Notes: generated from the letters alone by a model not told the origin. 64,000 nt of DNA from CAVSUR01 sp963731285 (GCA_963731285.1 CAVSUR010000011.1:568072-632071); one strand, 5' to 3'; positions 16,541 to 28,152 are shown, counted from the stretch's first letter. A program made the numbers and translations.

Positions 16541-18729
16541 ATGGCCGCCCTGACCAGATTCGTGCTCCGCCACAAGGCCATGATCGCCTTGTTCTGGCTG
16601 GCCGTGGCCGTGGCCGGGGTGGCCACGGTCGGCGGCACCACGCACCGGATGACCAATTCGTTCTCGATGCCGGGCCAGGCCTTCCGGATCGACAACGAGA
16701 TCGCGCGACAGTACGGCAACGGCGGGTCGCAGACCCCGTACGTGCCCGTGCTGACGGCCCCGGCCGGCCAGCGGGCCGCCAGCCCGGCGCGCGCCGCCGC
16801 GGCCGCGCGGGCCTTCGCCGCAGTCGCGCGGGCCGTCCCGCACGCGCGGCTCGCCGACTACGCCACCACTCGCAACCGGGCCTTCCTGACCAGGGATGGC
16901 CGGTCGGCCTTCGCCCTCATCTACACCGCACCGGCGACGGGGTTCGGCGGCCCGGGCGCGGCCACGGCCATCGGCCGCACGCTGGCCGCGGCCACGCCGC
17001 CGGGCTGGCAGCCGGCCTGACCGGGTCGGATCTGCTCGCAAACGGAGCCCCGACCAAGTCCAAGGGCACCGGGCTGATGGCGGAGGCGATGATCGGCGGC
17101 ATCGGCGCGCTGGTCATCCTGATCCTGGTCTTCGCCAGCTTCCTGGCGTTCCTGCCGCTGCTGATCGGCGGCGTCTCGGTGCTGGCGACGTTCCTGCTGG
17201 TCGGCGGGCTGACTGAGATCACCAGCGTCAGCCAGATCGTCGAGTTCCTGATCGCGCTGATCGGCCTGGGCGTGGCCATCGACTACTCGCTGCTGGTCGT
17301 CAGCCGGTGGCGGGAGGAGCGGGCGGCCGGCCGTGACAATGCCGGCGCCGTCACCCGCGCCATGGAGCACGCCGGGCGCGCGGTGGTGTTCTCCGGGCTT
17401 ACCGTGGCCATCGGCCTGGTGTCGATGATCGTGCTGCCGGTGCCGATGCTGCGCAGCGTGGGCTACGGCGGCGTGCTGGTGCCCCTGGTTTCTGTGGTCG
17501 TGGCCGTGACCCTGCTGCCGGTCATCCTGGCCACGGCGGGACCGCGGCTGGACTGGCCGCGGCTGCGGACCGAGCGGTCGGCCAGCCGGGTGTTCACGGC
17601 CTGGGCTCGAGGAGTCTGCCGGCATCGCTGGCTGGCCGCGGCCGGGGGGCTCGGCGTGCTGGCTGCCCTGATGCTGCCCGCGGTATCGCTGCACCTGGGC
17701 GAGCCGGGCAGCTCCGCCGAGGCCACGGCCGGCCCGGCGCACAACGCGCTGGTCACGCTGACCCGGAACGGCGTGCCGTCCGGCGTGCTGACCCCGGCCG
17801 AGGTACTGGTCACCGCCGCGCCCGGGGGGGCGGCCGCGGTCGCGGCGCGGGCGGCCGGGGTGCCCGGCGTCTACACCGCCATCGCGCCGGCCACAGCGGA
17901 CTACCGGCAGGGCGGCACGGCCATCGTCACGGTCATCCCGGCCGCCGAGAGCAGCCTGCCCGCCGGGCAGGCCACGATCTCCCGGCTGGAGACCACGCTG
18001 CTCGGCTCCCCGCATGTCCTCGGGGTGGGTGGCGACGGGGCGTCGCTGATCGACTTCGACCGGGCCGTCTACGGGGACTTCCCGCTGATGCTCGCGCTCA
18101 TCGCGGTCGCCACTTTCCTGCTGCTGGCCCGCGCGTTCCGGTCGGTGCTGCTGGCCGCCAAGGCCGTGGTGTTTAACCTGATCTCGCTCGCCGCCGCGTA
18201 CGGCGTGCTGACCTGGGTCTGGCAGGACGGCCACGGCTCGAACGCCCTGTGGGGCATTCCCGCCACCGGCGCGATCACCATGTGGGTGCCGCTGATGGTC
18301 TTCGCGTTCCTGTTCGGCCTGTCCATGGACTACGAGGTGTTCATCCTGACCCGCATCCGCGAGGCCTACGACGCCACCGGCGACCCCCGCCACGCCGTTA
18401 CCCAGGGCCTGGGCCGCACCGGGCGGCTGGTCACCAGCGCCGCGGCCATCCTCATGCTCAGCTTCCTGTCCATGTCCACCGGTCCCCAGACCGACCTGAA
18501 GATCCTGGCTACCGGGCTGGGCGCGGGCATCCTCATCGACGCCGTCGTGATCCGCTGCCTGCTGGTCCCGGCCATGGTCGCCCTGTTCGGACGGGCCAAC
18601 TGGTGGCTCCCCGCCCCGCTCGCGCGGCTGCTGCGAGTGCCGGCCAGCTCCGCCCGGCCGCCCGCCATCAGGCAGCCGAGCCGGTCCCGGCCCGGCCGGG
18701 TGCCCGCTGAGGAGCTGATCAGCGGCTGA
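16541..18729 (+). pseudogene. MMPL/RND-family transporter, reading frame broken near 17010
   Basis: The gene opens with a good site (GGAGGCAGCG then ATG at 16541): MAALTRFVLRHKAMIALFWL, a first membrane helix, and the SFSMPGQAF periplasmic start typical of MMPL transporters. After 160 residues the frame hits TGA at 17018, exactly where a second frame already encodes the family's next segment (LTGSDLLANG, then membrane helices 2-6). That frame runs to 18729. Together the parts give about 730 residues, the normal length, including GVAIDYSLLVVSRWREE and FGLSMDYEVFILTRIREAYD, the two conserved Asp/Tyr motifs. A single indel therefore separates a complete gene into two frames; whether this is decay or sequence error is open. 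Confidence 0.8.
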
Positions 18730-18802
18730 CCGCGGGTGACGGCGGCGTGCGGGCCGTGCCCGCACGCCGCCCTGGCATCAGCGCGGCCGCTACGGTGTAG
18801 TC

Positions 18803-19399
18803 ATGACCCGCGACCCCAGCGAGAACCCGGTTGTCCTGTCCCGCATCTATACCCGCGCCGGGGATGACGGGACCACCGCCCTGGGCGATGGCGGCAGGAC
18901 CGCCAAGACCGACGTGCGGCTGGCCGCCTACGCCGACGTGGACGAGGCGAACTGCGCGATCGGGGTAGCGGTGACGCTCGGCCAGCTCGACGGCGAGGTG
19001 GCCGGGCTGCTGACCAGGATCCAGAACGAGATGTTCGACCTCGGCGCCGACCTGTGCAACCCGATCGTCCCCGATCCGCCCTATCCCCCGCTGCGGATCG
19101 AGGAGAGTTACATCACCGCGCTGGAAGAGGCGTGCGACGCCTACAACGCGGGCCTGCCGACGCTGCGCAGCTTCGTGCTGCCCGGCGGCACCGCCGGATG
19201 CGCGCTGCTGCACGTCGCGCGCACGGCTGTCCGCCGCGCCGAGCGGACCTCATGGGCCGCCCTGGCGCTGCACGGCGACACGATGAGCCCGCTCACGGCC
19301 CGGTATCTCAACCGGCTCTCCGACCTGCTGTTCATCCTGGCCCGCCGGGCCGCCGGAGCCGGCCGCGAGCTGCTGTGGAAGCCAGGCGGCGAGCGCTGA
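18803..19399 (+). CDS. PduO-type cob(I)alamin adenosyltransferase
   Basis: 198 residues. The ATP-binding N-terminus YTRAGDDGTTALGDGGR and the late helices with ARTAVRRAERTSW and RYLNRLSDLLFILAR are diagnostic of the PduO/MMAB family, which transfers the adenosyl group of ATP to reduced cobalamin to make coenzyme B12. The ATG at 18803 follows a promoter-like region after the MMPL gene. Its place beside DUF2550 and atpC is the usual actinobacterial arrangement, so this is a core-genome gene, convergent with the atp operon. Confidence 0.92.
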   Translation: MTRDPSENPVVLSRIYTRAGDDGTTALGDGGRTAKTDVRLAAYADVDEANCAIGVAVTLGQLDGEVAGLLTRIQNEMFDLGADLCNPIVPDPPYPPLRIEESYITALEEACDAYNAGLPTLRSFVLPGGTAGCALLHVARTAVRRAERTSWAALALHGDTMSPLTARYLNRLSDLLFILARRAAGAGRELLWKPGGER

Positions 19400-19438
19400 G
19401 CCCACCGCAGGCCAGCCGGGCCGATCAGCCGAAGCCGG

Positions 19439-20068
19439 TCAGGCTGGATAGTTGAAGCCCGGCAGGTCGCTGGGGGGAGCCGCCTCCAGCCAGGCCAGGA
19501 AGCCGGTCAGCGCCGCCTCGCTCATGGCCAGCTCGACCAGGTCCGGGCCGCCCGGGCCGTTGCCGGCCGGACGGGTGCCGTCCGCGCCGGCCTCGTCTGC
19601 TCCGCTGGGCCTGACCGGGCCGGCCGCACCGGCGGCCGCCGCGCCGCCGATCATGCCGTCGGCGCGGCCCGCGCCGAGGTCGCCGGGCGGCGGCCTGCGG
19701 CCGAGCCGGTCGCTGCTCACCGAGCCGCCCACCTTGCACTCGATGACGACCACGTCCGTGCCGAGCCGGGCGACCTCTTCCGGGCCGGCCGGGCGGCGCG
19801 ACACGATGAGCAGCGCGGTCCGCGCGAATACCTCGCCAGGCCGCATCCGGACGCCGAACGCGTTGTACCAGCGCAGCTCGTCCGGCTGGTAGACGGCCAG
19901 CCCGAGCTGCCAGTTCTGGTCGGGGTCGCGGCGCAGCCCGCACTCGACCGAGCCGCCGCCGTGCTCAAGCAGCGTCCGCCGGGTGGCGATGCCGATCGCC
20001 GCCAGCAGCCCGGCGACCAGGACGACGAGGAGCAGCCATCCGGCGTCGAACGCCAGCCCCCCAGCCAC
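19439..20068 (-). CDS. DUF2550 family protein
   Basis: 209 residues with a single N-terminal membrane helix (residues 10-29), then TRRTLLEHGGGSVECGLR and the LGLAVYQPDELRWYNAFG region that define DUF2550. The C-terminal half is an Ala/Gly/Pro-rich low-complexity stretch followed by a short conserved helix (LTGFLAWLEAAP). Function unknown; it is consistently the last gene of the atp cluster in actinobacteria. The GTG start at 20068 lies about 30 bases after the restored atpC stop at 20099. Confidence 0.85.
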   Translation of the reverse strand: MAGGLAFDAGWLLLVVLVAGLLAAIGIATRRTLLEHGGGSVECGLRRDPDQNWQLGLAVYQPDELRWYNAFGVRMRPGEVFARTALLIVSRRPAGPEEVARLGTDVVVIECKVGGSVSSDRLGRRPPPGDLGAGRADGMIGGAAAAGAAGPVRPSGADEAGADGTRPAGNGPGGPDLVELAMSEAALTGFLAWLEAAPPSDLPGFNYPA

Positions 20069-20098
20069 TCGCAGCGCTCCGTGCCCGTGCCGGCCTGG

Positions 20099-20508
20099 TC
20101 AGGACTGTTCGCCGGCTGCTCGCAGCAGGGCCCGGGCGTAACGGACCTCGTCGGGCTCCTCGCTGCCGGATGCCTGCCCCTCCGCGGACCCCAGAGCCTC
20201 GTCCAGGGCCGACCGGGCGGCGGCCGGTCCACCTCGCCGGCGAGCTGAGCCTGGCGGGCCAGGATGGAAACCCGGTCACCGGCGACCGACAGGAACCCGC
20301 CCAGGATCGCGGCCTGGATCTCGTCGCCGGCGGACCCGTCGTGCTCTGGCAGGATCCGCACCAGGCTGCCGGCCGCCAGGATGCCGAGCACCGGGGTGTG
20401 CCCGGTCAGCACGCCCAGATCCCCCTCCAGCGTCTTGGCGATGACCCGCTGGGCGGCCCCTGACCACAGCTCGCCCTCGGGGACGACCAGCTCTACCTGC
20501 AGGGTCAC
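20099..20508 (-). pseudogene. atpC: F1Fo ATP synthase epsilon subunit, frame broken in the C-terminal part
   Basis: The beta-sandwich domain is intact from GTG 20508: TLQVELVVPEGELWSGAA, EGDLGVLTGHTPVLG and GGFLSVAGDRVSILA. After GEVDR (about 20235) the frame drifts into Pro/Arg-rich sequence and would run through DUF2550. The neighbouring frame supplies the expected C-terminal helix (AARSALDEAL through DEVRYARALLRAAGEQS) with a stop at 20099. One base is therefore missing or extra in a GC-rich run near 20225-20235. Epsilon couples the gamma shaft to the catalytic head and inhibits ATP hydrolysis; the gene is normally essential, so a sequence error is the likeliest cause. Confidence 0.8.
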
Positions 20509-20606
20509 CGGTTCACGCTCACGGTGCTTGCTTCGGCGCCCGCACTGCCTTCGCGCGCTCCTTGCTTCGCGCGACTCCGTCACGACGCTGGCTTTGCCCG
20601 GCTCCG

Positions 20607-22079
20607 TCACGACCGATCGAGCTCCTTTGCCTTCTTCTCGACGTCCTCGATCCCGCCGCACATGAAGAACGCCTGCTCGGGCACCGAGTCATACTTGCCC
20701 GCGGCGATCGCCTTGAACGAGGAGATCGTCTCGTCCAGCTCCACGAACGCGCCCTCCTGGCCGGTGAACTGCTCGGCCACGTACATAGGGTGCGACAGGA
20801 ACCGCTCGATCCGGCGGGCCCGCTGGACGGTGACCTTGTCCTCTTCGGACAGCTCGTCGATGCCCAGGATGGCGATGATGTCCTGCAGCTCCTTGTAGCG
20901 CTGCAGGATCCGCTGCACCTCGCGGGCCACGTCGTAGTGCTCCTGGCCGATGTAGGCGGCGCTCAGGATCCGGGAGGTGGAGTCCAGCGGGTCCACCGCC
21001 GGGTAGATGCCCTTCTCGGTGATCGCCCGGGACAGCACGGTAGTGGCGTCCAGGTGCGCGAACGTGGTGTGCGGCGCCGGGTCGGTGATGTCGTCGGCGG
21101 GCACGAAGATCGCCTGCATGGAGGTGATCGAGTGACCGCGGGTGGAGGTGATCCGCTCCTGCAGCTGGCCCATCTCGTCGGCCAGCGTCGGCTGGTAGCC
21201 CACCGCGGACGGCATCCGGCCGAGCAGCGTCGACACCTCGGAGCCGGCCTGGGTGAACCGGAAGATGTTGTCGATGAACAGCAGCACGTCCAGGCCCTGC
21301 TCGTCGCGGAAGTACTCGGCCATGGTCAGGGCGGCCAGGCCGACCCGCAGCCGGGTGCCCGGCGGCTCGTCCATCTGGCCGAAGACCAGCGCGGTGTCCT
21401 CGAGGACGCCGGACTCGGTCATCTCCAGCAGCAGGTCGTTGCCCTCGCGGGTGCGCTCCCCCACGCCGGCGAACACCGACACGCCGCCGAAGTTCTTGGC
21501 GACCCGGCGGATCATCTCCTGGATCAGCACGGTCTTGCCCACGCCGGCCCCGCCGAACAGGCCGATCTTGCCGCCGCGCACGTACGGGGTCATCAGGTCG
21601 ATGACCTTGATCCCGGTCACGAACATCTCGGTCCTGGGCTCGAGCTGGTCGAAATCGGGCGCGTCGCGGTGGATCGGCCAGCGCTCGGTGACGTCCAGCG
21701 AGGCCACATCCACATCTAGCGTCTTGCCCAGCACGTTGAACACGTGCCCCTTGGTCACGTCACCCACCGGCACGGAGATCGCCGCCCCGGTGTCGGCGAC
21801 CTCGGCGCCGCGGATCAGCCCGTCGGTCTGCTGCATGGAGATGGTGCGGACCACGTTGTCGCCGATGTCCTGCGCGACCTCCAGGGTCAGCGTCTTGGTC
21901 TCGCCGCCCAGCGTGGCCTCCACCTCCAGCGCGTTGTAGATGCCGGGCAGCTGCTCGGCGGGGAACTCGACATCGACGACCGGGCCGATGACCCGGACGA
22001 CGCGGCCGGTGCCGGGGCCGTCAGCCTGGTCGTCGGGGGCGGCGGAGTTCTCGGCGGTAGCGGTCATGCTGATGCTCAC
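20607..22079 (-). CDS. atpD: F1Fo ATP synthase beta subunit
   Basis: 490 residues, the catalytic subunit of F1. The P-loop GGAGVGKTVLI (near residue 160), the catalytic-Glu region GVGERTREGNDL, the Walker B stretch VLLFIDNIFRFTQAGSEVS and the DELSEEDK C-terminal region of the family are all present. The GTG at 22079 overlaps the atpG stop (GTGA); an ATG four codons later is an alternative. The Ala/Asp-rich N-terminal 25 residues are an actinobacterial extension. Confidence 0.96.
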   Translation of the reverse strand: MSISMTATAENSAAPDDQADGPGTGRVVRVIGPVVDVEFPAEQLPGIYNALEVEATLGGETKTLTLEVAQDIGDNVVRTISMQQTDGLIRGAEVADTGAAISVPVGDVTKGHVFNVLGKTLDVDVASLDVTERWPIHRDAPDFDQLEPRTEMFVTGIKVIDLMTPYVRGGKIGLFGGAGVGKTVLIQEMIRRVAKNFGGVSVFAGVGERTREGNDLLLEMTESGVLEDTALVFGQMDEPPGTRLRVGLAALTMAEYFRDEQGLDVLLFIDNIFRFTQAGSEVSTLLGRMPSAVGYQPTLADEMGQLQERITSTRGHSITSMQAIFVPADDITDPAPHTTFAHLDATTVLSRAITEKGIYPAVDPLDSTSRILSAAYIGQEHYDVAREVQRILQRYKELQDIIAILGIDELSEEDKVTVQRARRIERFLSHPMYVAEQFTGQEGAFVELDETISSFKAIAAGKYDSVPEQAFFMCGGIEDVEKKAKELDRS

Positions 22080-22990
22080 TTACTCCCTGAGATGGACTCG
22101 GCCAGCGCGTTCGCGCCGCCGACGATCTCGCTGATTTCCTGGGTGATCTCGGCCTGGCGTGCCTTGTTGGCGTCCCTGGTCAGCTGCTCGAGCAGGTCGT
22201 TGGCGTTGTCGGTGGCCGACTTCATGGCCTTGCGGCGGGCGGCGATCTCCGCGGCGGACGCCTCCAGCAGCGCGTGATAGACCCTGCTCTCCACATACCA
22301 CGGCAGCAGCGCGTCCAGCACCGACTCCGGCGACGGCTCGAACTCGTAGACCGGCAGCGGGCCGCCGGGCGGCTCGTCGGTGGTCTCCTCGATCTCCAGC
22401 GGCAGCAGCCTGCGGACCGCCGGCGCCTGCGTCAGCATGGACACGAACTCGGTGTAGACGATGTGGATCTCGTCGACCCCGCCGTCGTCGGCGCTGCGGT
22501 CGAAGGCATCGAGCAGCTCGCGGGTGATCTCGGTGGCGTTAGCGTGCGAGGGGATCTCCGAGAACCCGCTCCATTCCGCGGCCATCGGCAGCTCGCGGAA
22601 ATTGTGCCAGGTGATGCCCTTACGGCCGGAAACGAACGGGACCGTTTCCACGCCGTTGTCTGACAGCAGCGCTTTCAGTCCCTGCATCTCGCGCAGCACG
22701 CTGGCGTTATAGCCGCCGCAAAAACCCCGGTCGCTGGTCAGGATCAGCACCGCGGCCCGGGACCGCTGCTTCGGCGGGGTGGTCAGCGGGTGGTCGATCT
22801 GCGCCGACGACCGGCTCACCACCGCCGATACCGCCCGGGTGAGCTCGCGGGCGTACGGCCCGGCGTCGCGCACCCGCTGCTGGGCCCGGATGATCCGGGA
22901 CGAGGCGATGAGCTCCTGGGCACGGGTGATCTTGGCGGTGGACTGGACCGTCCTGATCCGCCGCCGGACCGCGCGAAGCTGTGCTCCCAT
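22076..22990 (-). CDS. atpG: F1Fo ATP synthase gamma subunit
   Basis: 304 residues, the rotary shaft. Both long coiled-coil helices are visible: the N-terminal MGAQLRAVRRRIRTVQSTAK and the C-terminal AARRKAMKSATDNANDLLEQ to the end. The central domain with LTSDRGFCGGYNASVLREM is intact. The ATG at 22990 has GGAGAGG upstream. This fixes the true end of atpA just before it, because that Shine-Dalgarno sequence also contains the TAA I assign to atpA. Confidence 0.96.
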   Translation of the reverse strand: MGAQLRAVRRRIRTVQSTAKITRAQELIASSRIIRAQQRVRDAGPYARELTRAVSAVVSRSSAQIDHPLTTPPKQRSRAAVLILTSDRGFCGGYNASVLREMQGLKALLSDNGVETVPFVSGRKGITWHNFRELPMAAEWSGFSEIPSHANATEITRELLDAFDRSADDGGVDEIHIVYTEFVSMLTQAPAVRRLLPLEIEETTDEPPGGPLPVYEFEPSPESVLDALLPWYVESRVYHALLEASAAEIAARRKAMKSATDNANDLLEQLTRDANKARQAEITQEISEIVGGANALAESISGSK

Positions 22991-23002
22991 GCCGGGGTAC
23001 CG

Positions 23003-24891
<1,889 letters not shown>

Positions 24892-24947
24892 AGTTCTCGC
24901 GTCTCTCTCGTGGTGATCGTTCAATCAGTACTCGGTGGGCGCGGGCG

Positions 24948-25760
24948 TCAGGCCGCCATCCGGCGCCGCAGTTCAGCCAGCCTGCTCGCGGTGCTGCCGT
25001 CGATCAGCTCGTCGCCGATCCGGATGGACATGCCGCCCAGGACCTGCGGGTCGATCACGATATTCAGGTGTACATCGTGGCCGTAGGCCGCCGACAGGGC
25101 GGCCGCCAGCCTGCCCCGCTGCTTCGCCGTCAGGGCCGTCGCGACATGAACCTCGGCGACGAGGCGCTCGCGCCGCTGCGCGGCCAGCCGGGCGAATTCT
25201 TCGAGGCTTGCATCCAGGCTACGTCCTCGGGGGTGAACCGCCGCCTGGCTCACCAGCCGCACGGTCTGCCTGGTGGCCTGGCGCTTCAGCAGCGCATCGA
25301 GCACCTCCTGCTTGTGCTCGGCCGCGAGGAACGGGTTCGACAGCGCCAGCCGCAGGCTGGGGTCGCTGCCGACGACCCGGCCGAAGCGGAACAGCTCGTC
25401 CTCCAGCTCGTCCAGCTTGCCCGCCGCCTCGGCCGCGGTGACCAGAGCGATCACGCCGAGCTGCTCCGTCGCGTCGGACAGGTCACCGGGCGCCGACCAG
25501 CGCTGCCGGGCCGCCCCGGTGACCAGCTCGACCGCAACTTGGCTGACCTTTCCCTCCAGCAGGGCCTGGGCCAGGTCAGCCCGGGCCTGCTGCGGGCGCG
25601 ACGGGTCGGACAGCGCCCGGCGCACCGCCGCCTGGCGGTCCAGCAGATCCGTCACTGCGAACAGCTCGTCGCCGAGCTGGTCGGCCTGCGCGCCACTGTC
25701 GATCGCGGCGGCCAGCTGCTCGCGGCAGGTGGCCAGCGCGGCCCGGCTCGCGCCTCTCAT
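24948..25760 (-). CDS. atpH: F1Fo ATP synthase delta subunit
   Basis: 270 residues, the peripheral-stalk cap linking b to alpha. It has the N-terminal helical domain (LGDELFAVTDLLDRQAAVRRALSDPSRP), the NPFLAAEHKQEVLDALLKRQ region and the conserved C-terminal beta hairpin (IVIDPQVLGGMSIRIGDELIDGS). At 270 residues it is longer than the about 180 of E. coli but normal for actinobacteria. The ATG at 25760 overlaps the atpF stop by four bases. Confidence 0.94.
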   Translation of the reverse strand: MRGASRAALATCREQLAAAIDSGAQADQLGDELFAVTDLLDRQAAVRRALSDPSRPQQARADLAQALLEGKVSQVAVELVTGAARQRWSAPGDLSDATEQLGVIALVTAAEAAGKLDELEDELFRFGRVVGSDPSLRLALSNPFLAAEHKQEVLDALLKRQATRQTVRLVSQAAVHPRGRSLDASLEEFARLAAQRRERLVAEVHVATALTAKQRGRLAAALSAAYGHDVHLNIVIDPQVLGGMSIRIGDELIDGSTASRLAELRRRMAA

Positions 25761-26308
25761 CGCGAGGTCCCGGCGCCGGCCCGGCTCTCCAGGTCCTCGA
25801 GGAACCGGTCGACGGTTCGGCGCTGGCGCGCCTCGTCCTCCAGCGACTCGTCGATGATCTTGCCGGCCAGCTGGACCGACAGCGTTCCGACCTCGGTGCG
25901 CAGCGACTGGAGCGCCTGCTGCCGGTCGGCCGCGATCTGACCCTGGGCCGCCTCCTTGACCCGGGCCGCCTCGGCCTGCGCGTCCTCGCGGGCCCGGGCG
26001 ACGATCTGCGCCGCCTCCTCCTTGGCCGCCTCGCGCATCCGGGCCGCCTCGTGCCGGGCCTCGGCCAGCTGTGCCTGGTATCGCTCCAGCGTCTGCCGGG
26101 CCTCAGTCTGGCTCTCCTCGGCTCGCTTGATGCCGCCCTCGATCGCGTCGGTGCGCTCGGCCATGGTCCGCCTGATCCGCGGCATCAGCACCCGGCCCAG
26201 CACGGCGAACACGATCAGGAACGCGATCGCGCCGATGATCAGCTCGGGCAGCTCGGGGATGAGCGGGTTGGTCGGCGGGTTAACTACCGTCGCGGCGAGA
26301 TGCATCAC
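25757..26308 (-). CDS. atpF: F1Fo ATP synthase subunit b
   Basis: 183 residues. A single membrane helix (ELIIGAIAFLIVFAVLG, residues 20-38) leads into a long charged Ala/Glu/Arg coiled coil that forms the peripheral stalk. A short N-terminus (NPLIPELPE) precedes the helix, as usual. It overlaps atpH. Confidence 0.94.
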   Translation of the reverse strand: MMHLAATVVNPPTNPLIPELPELIIGAIAFLIVFAVLGRVLMPRIRRTMAERTDAIEGGIKRAEESQTEARQTLERYQAQLAEARHEAARMREAAKEEAAQIVARAREDAQAEAARVKEAAQGQIAADRQQALQSLRTEVGTLSVQLAGKIIDESLEDEARQRRTVDRFLEDLESRAGAGTSR

Positions 26309-26354
26309 GGTACGGCCTCCTGCCTAGCGGGATCGCTTTTGTGGTCCGTCGGCA

Positions 26355-26630
26355 TCAGGTGGCGCCGAAGATGAACGGGACCACCAGGCCGATCAGCGCC
26401 AGCGCCTCGGCCAGCGCGAAGCCGATGTACATGTTGGACTGGATCAGGCCGCGGGCCTCCGGCTGGCGGGCCATGGCCTCGACCCCGTGACCGAAGATCA
26501 GCCCGATGCCGACGCCCGGGCCGATGGCCGCCAGGCCGTAGCCCACCGCGCCGAAGTTGATCTGCAGCCTGGTGGGAGTGCTGCTCGCGGCCAGATAGTG
26601 CAGGACGCTCAGGGCGACCACATGGTGCAT
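26355..26630 (-). CDS. atpE: F1Fo ATP synthase subunit c
   Basis: 91 residues forming the proton-carrying hairpin of the rotor ring. The Gly-rich first helix is VGYGLAAIGPGVGIGLIFGH, the polar loop is RQPEARG, and the second helix carries the proton-binding Glu in FALAEALALIGLVVPFIF. The about 20 residues before the first helix are an actinobacterial-length leader. Confidence 0.95.
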   Translation of the reverse strand: MHHVVALSVLHYLAASSTPTRLQINFGAVGYGLAAIGPGVGIGLIFGHGVEAMARQPEARGLIQSNMYIGFALAEALALIGLVVPFIFGAT

Positions 26631-26738
26631 ATGCGTTCCCTTGCATTCAGGCCGGCGGATACGCGCCGCCAGCGGGTGGTGGGGTGGGCCGCCAGCGCGC
26701 TCAGCGGCACTGGCGGACTTTCGGGGTGGCCGGCCACC

Positions 26739-27575
26739 TCAGTGACCCGCTTCCAGCGCGCCGCCGATGTACTGGGCGGTCAGGATGGTGAAGATGTAGG
26801 CCTGCAGCGCCTGGATCAGCATCTCGAACGCGGTCAGCGCGATGGTGAGGATGAACGAGGTAACCGAGAAAAGCAGGCCGATGGACAGGCTGAACAGGTA
26901 CCAGGTGGCAATGGTGAAGATCAGCAGCAGGATGTGCCCGGCGAACATGTTCGCGAACAGCCGGACCGCGAGGGTGAACGGCCGGATCAGGATGTACTGC
27001 AGGATCTCCACCGGGGCGAGGATGCCCAGCACGAACGGGGGCACGTCCCTCGGGATCATGTTCCTGAAGTAGCCGCCCAGGCCCTGGTTCTTGATGCCCT
27101 GGTAGTTGTAGGTGACGTAGACCATGAGCATCAGCGCGCCCGGGAACGCGATCATCGACATCGGCGGGAACTGCGCCACCGGGATGATCTCCATCAGGTT
27201 CATCAGCCAGATGAAGAAGAACAGCGAGACCAGGAAGGGCAGGTAGTTGTCGCCGCGCTTGCCCATCATCGGCCGCAGGATCTGGTCCCGGACGAACGTG
27301 ATGCCGATCTCGCCGAGGTTCTGCGCGCCGCGCGGTACCAGCTTCGGCCTGGCGAACGCCGCCCAGAAGAAGGCCACCACCGCGATGGCACAGACCAGCG
27401 CCAGCAGCATCGGCTTGGTGAACTGGTACGACCCGATCGAGAAGAACGGCTTGAACAGGAACGTGGGAGTCGGGTAGCCGGGAGCCGGGTAGCCGCAGTG
27501 ATTGCTGGCGGAGACGTGGCTGTTGGACTCGGTGCATGCGCCTCCGGCGAGCACCCTGAGATCACCAGCCAGCAC
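26739..27575 (-). CDS. atpB: F1Fo ATP synthase subunit a
   Basis: 278 residues, the membrane stator that feeds protons to the c ring. At least five membrane helices are visible. The essential Arg lies in PFTLAVRLFANMFAGH (near residue 205), and the C-terminal AFEMLIQALQAYIFTILT helix is complete. The long periplasmic start contains a Tyr/Pro repeat (GYPAPGYPTPTF). Confidence 0.95.
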   Translation of the reverse strand: MLAGDLRVLAGGACTESNSHVSASNHCGYPAPGYPTPTFLFKPFFSIGSYQFTKPMLLALVCAIAVVAFFWAAFARPKLVPRGAQNLGEIGITFVRDQILRPMMGKRGDNYLPFLVSLFFFIWLMNLMEIIPVAQFPPMSMIAFPGALMLMVYVTYNYQGIKNQGLGGYFRNMIPRDVPPFVLGILAPVEILQYILIRPFTLAVRLFANMFAGHILLLIFTIATWYLFSLSIGLLFSVTSFILTIALTAFEMLIQALQAYIFTILTAQYIGGALEAGH

Positions 27576-27701
27576 GGTTTCCTCCAGCTTCCCGGCGCGC
27601 AGCGCCAGCGGGCACGACGCCGATGTCTTGTGCCCCGCGGCCAGCCCGGTGCTCCGTCAGGCGGATAGTAGCGGGCCGGATGCCCGCGGCGGCCGGGCGG
27701 G

Positions 27702-28052
27702 TCAGGCCCGGCCGTACTTCAGCACGATCAGCAGGATCGCCGCGCCGAGGCCGGCGAACAGGCCCGCCGGGAAGAGCAGCGGGATTCCGGTCCAGCGGCC
27801 GGCCAGCCAGCCGATGCCGCCGTACACTGCCATGCCCGACAGCAGGTACCCGAATAGGGTCCAGCCGGCGTTCTCCTGCGAGCGGCCGTCTGCCTCGATC
27901 TGCTTCCCGGCCGGCCGCCCGTACCGCCATGCCGATCCGGCCGGTCCGCGCGGTACCTTGCTCTCCCGCCACTCCGGCTCGGATGCTCCGCGCTCCGGCT
28001 GCTCCGGCTCGGATTGGCCGCCGTCCGGCGGCAGGCTGGCAGGATCCGCCAT
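27702..28052 (-). CDS. AtpZ/AtpI-family protein
   Basis: 116 residues. A Pro/Glu/Ser-rich cytoplasmic half is followed by two membrane helices (GWTLFGYLLSGMAVYGGIGW and the PAGLFAGLGAAILLIVLK hairpin), the AtpZ/AtpI-like architecture. Proteins of this type are thought to help c-ring assembly or Mg/Ca uptake. It sits between the AtpI-like gene and atpB in the same direction. Confidence 0.8.
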   Translation of the reverse strand: MADPASLPPDGGQSEPEQPERGASEPEWRESKVPRGPAGSAWRYGRPAGKQIEADGRSQENAGWTLFGYLLSGMAVYGGIGWLAGRWTGIPLLFPAGLFAGLGAAILLIVLKYGRA

Positions 28053-28152
28053 CAGGCCGGCCGGCCGCGGTGAGCAGTGCGCCGGGGCGGCGGCGGGCAG
28101 CCCGGCGCGCGGGCCGCGCTACGCCGTCCGTCCCCTGAGCGGTCGCCACTGG

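Noticed and set aside
22816..23002. Native extension of atpA into atpG
   Set aside because: The extended residues are the out-of-frame image of atpG; the adjacent frame offers a stop 12 bases before the atpG start.
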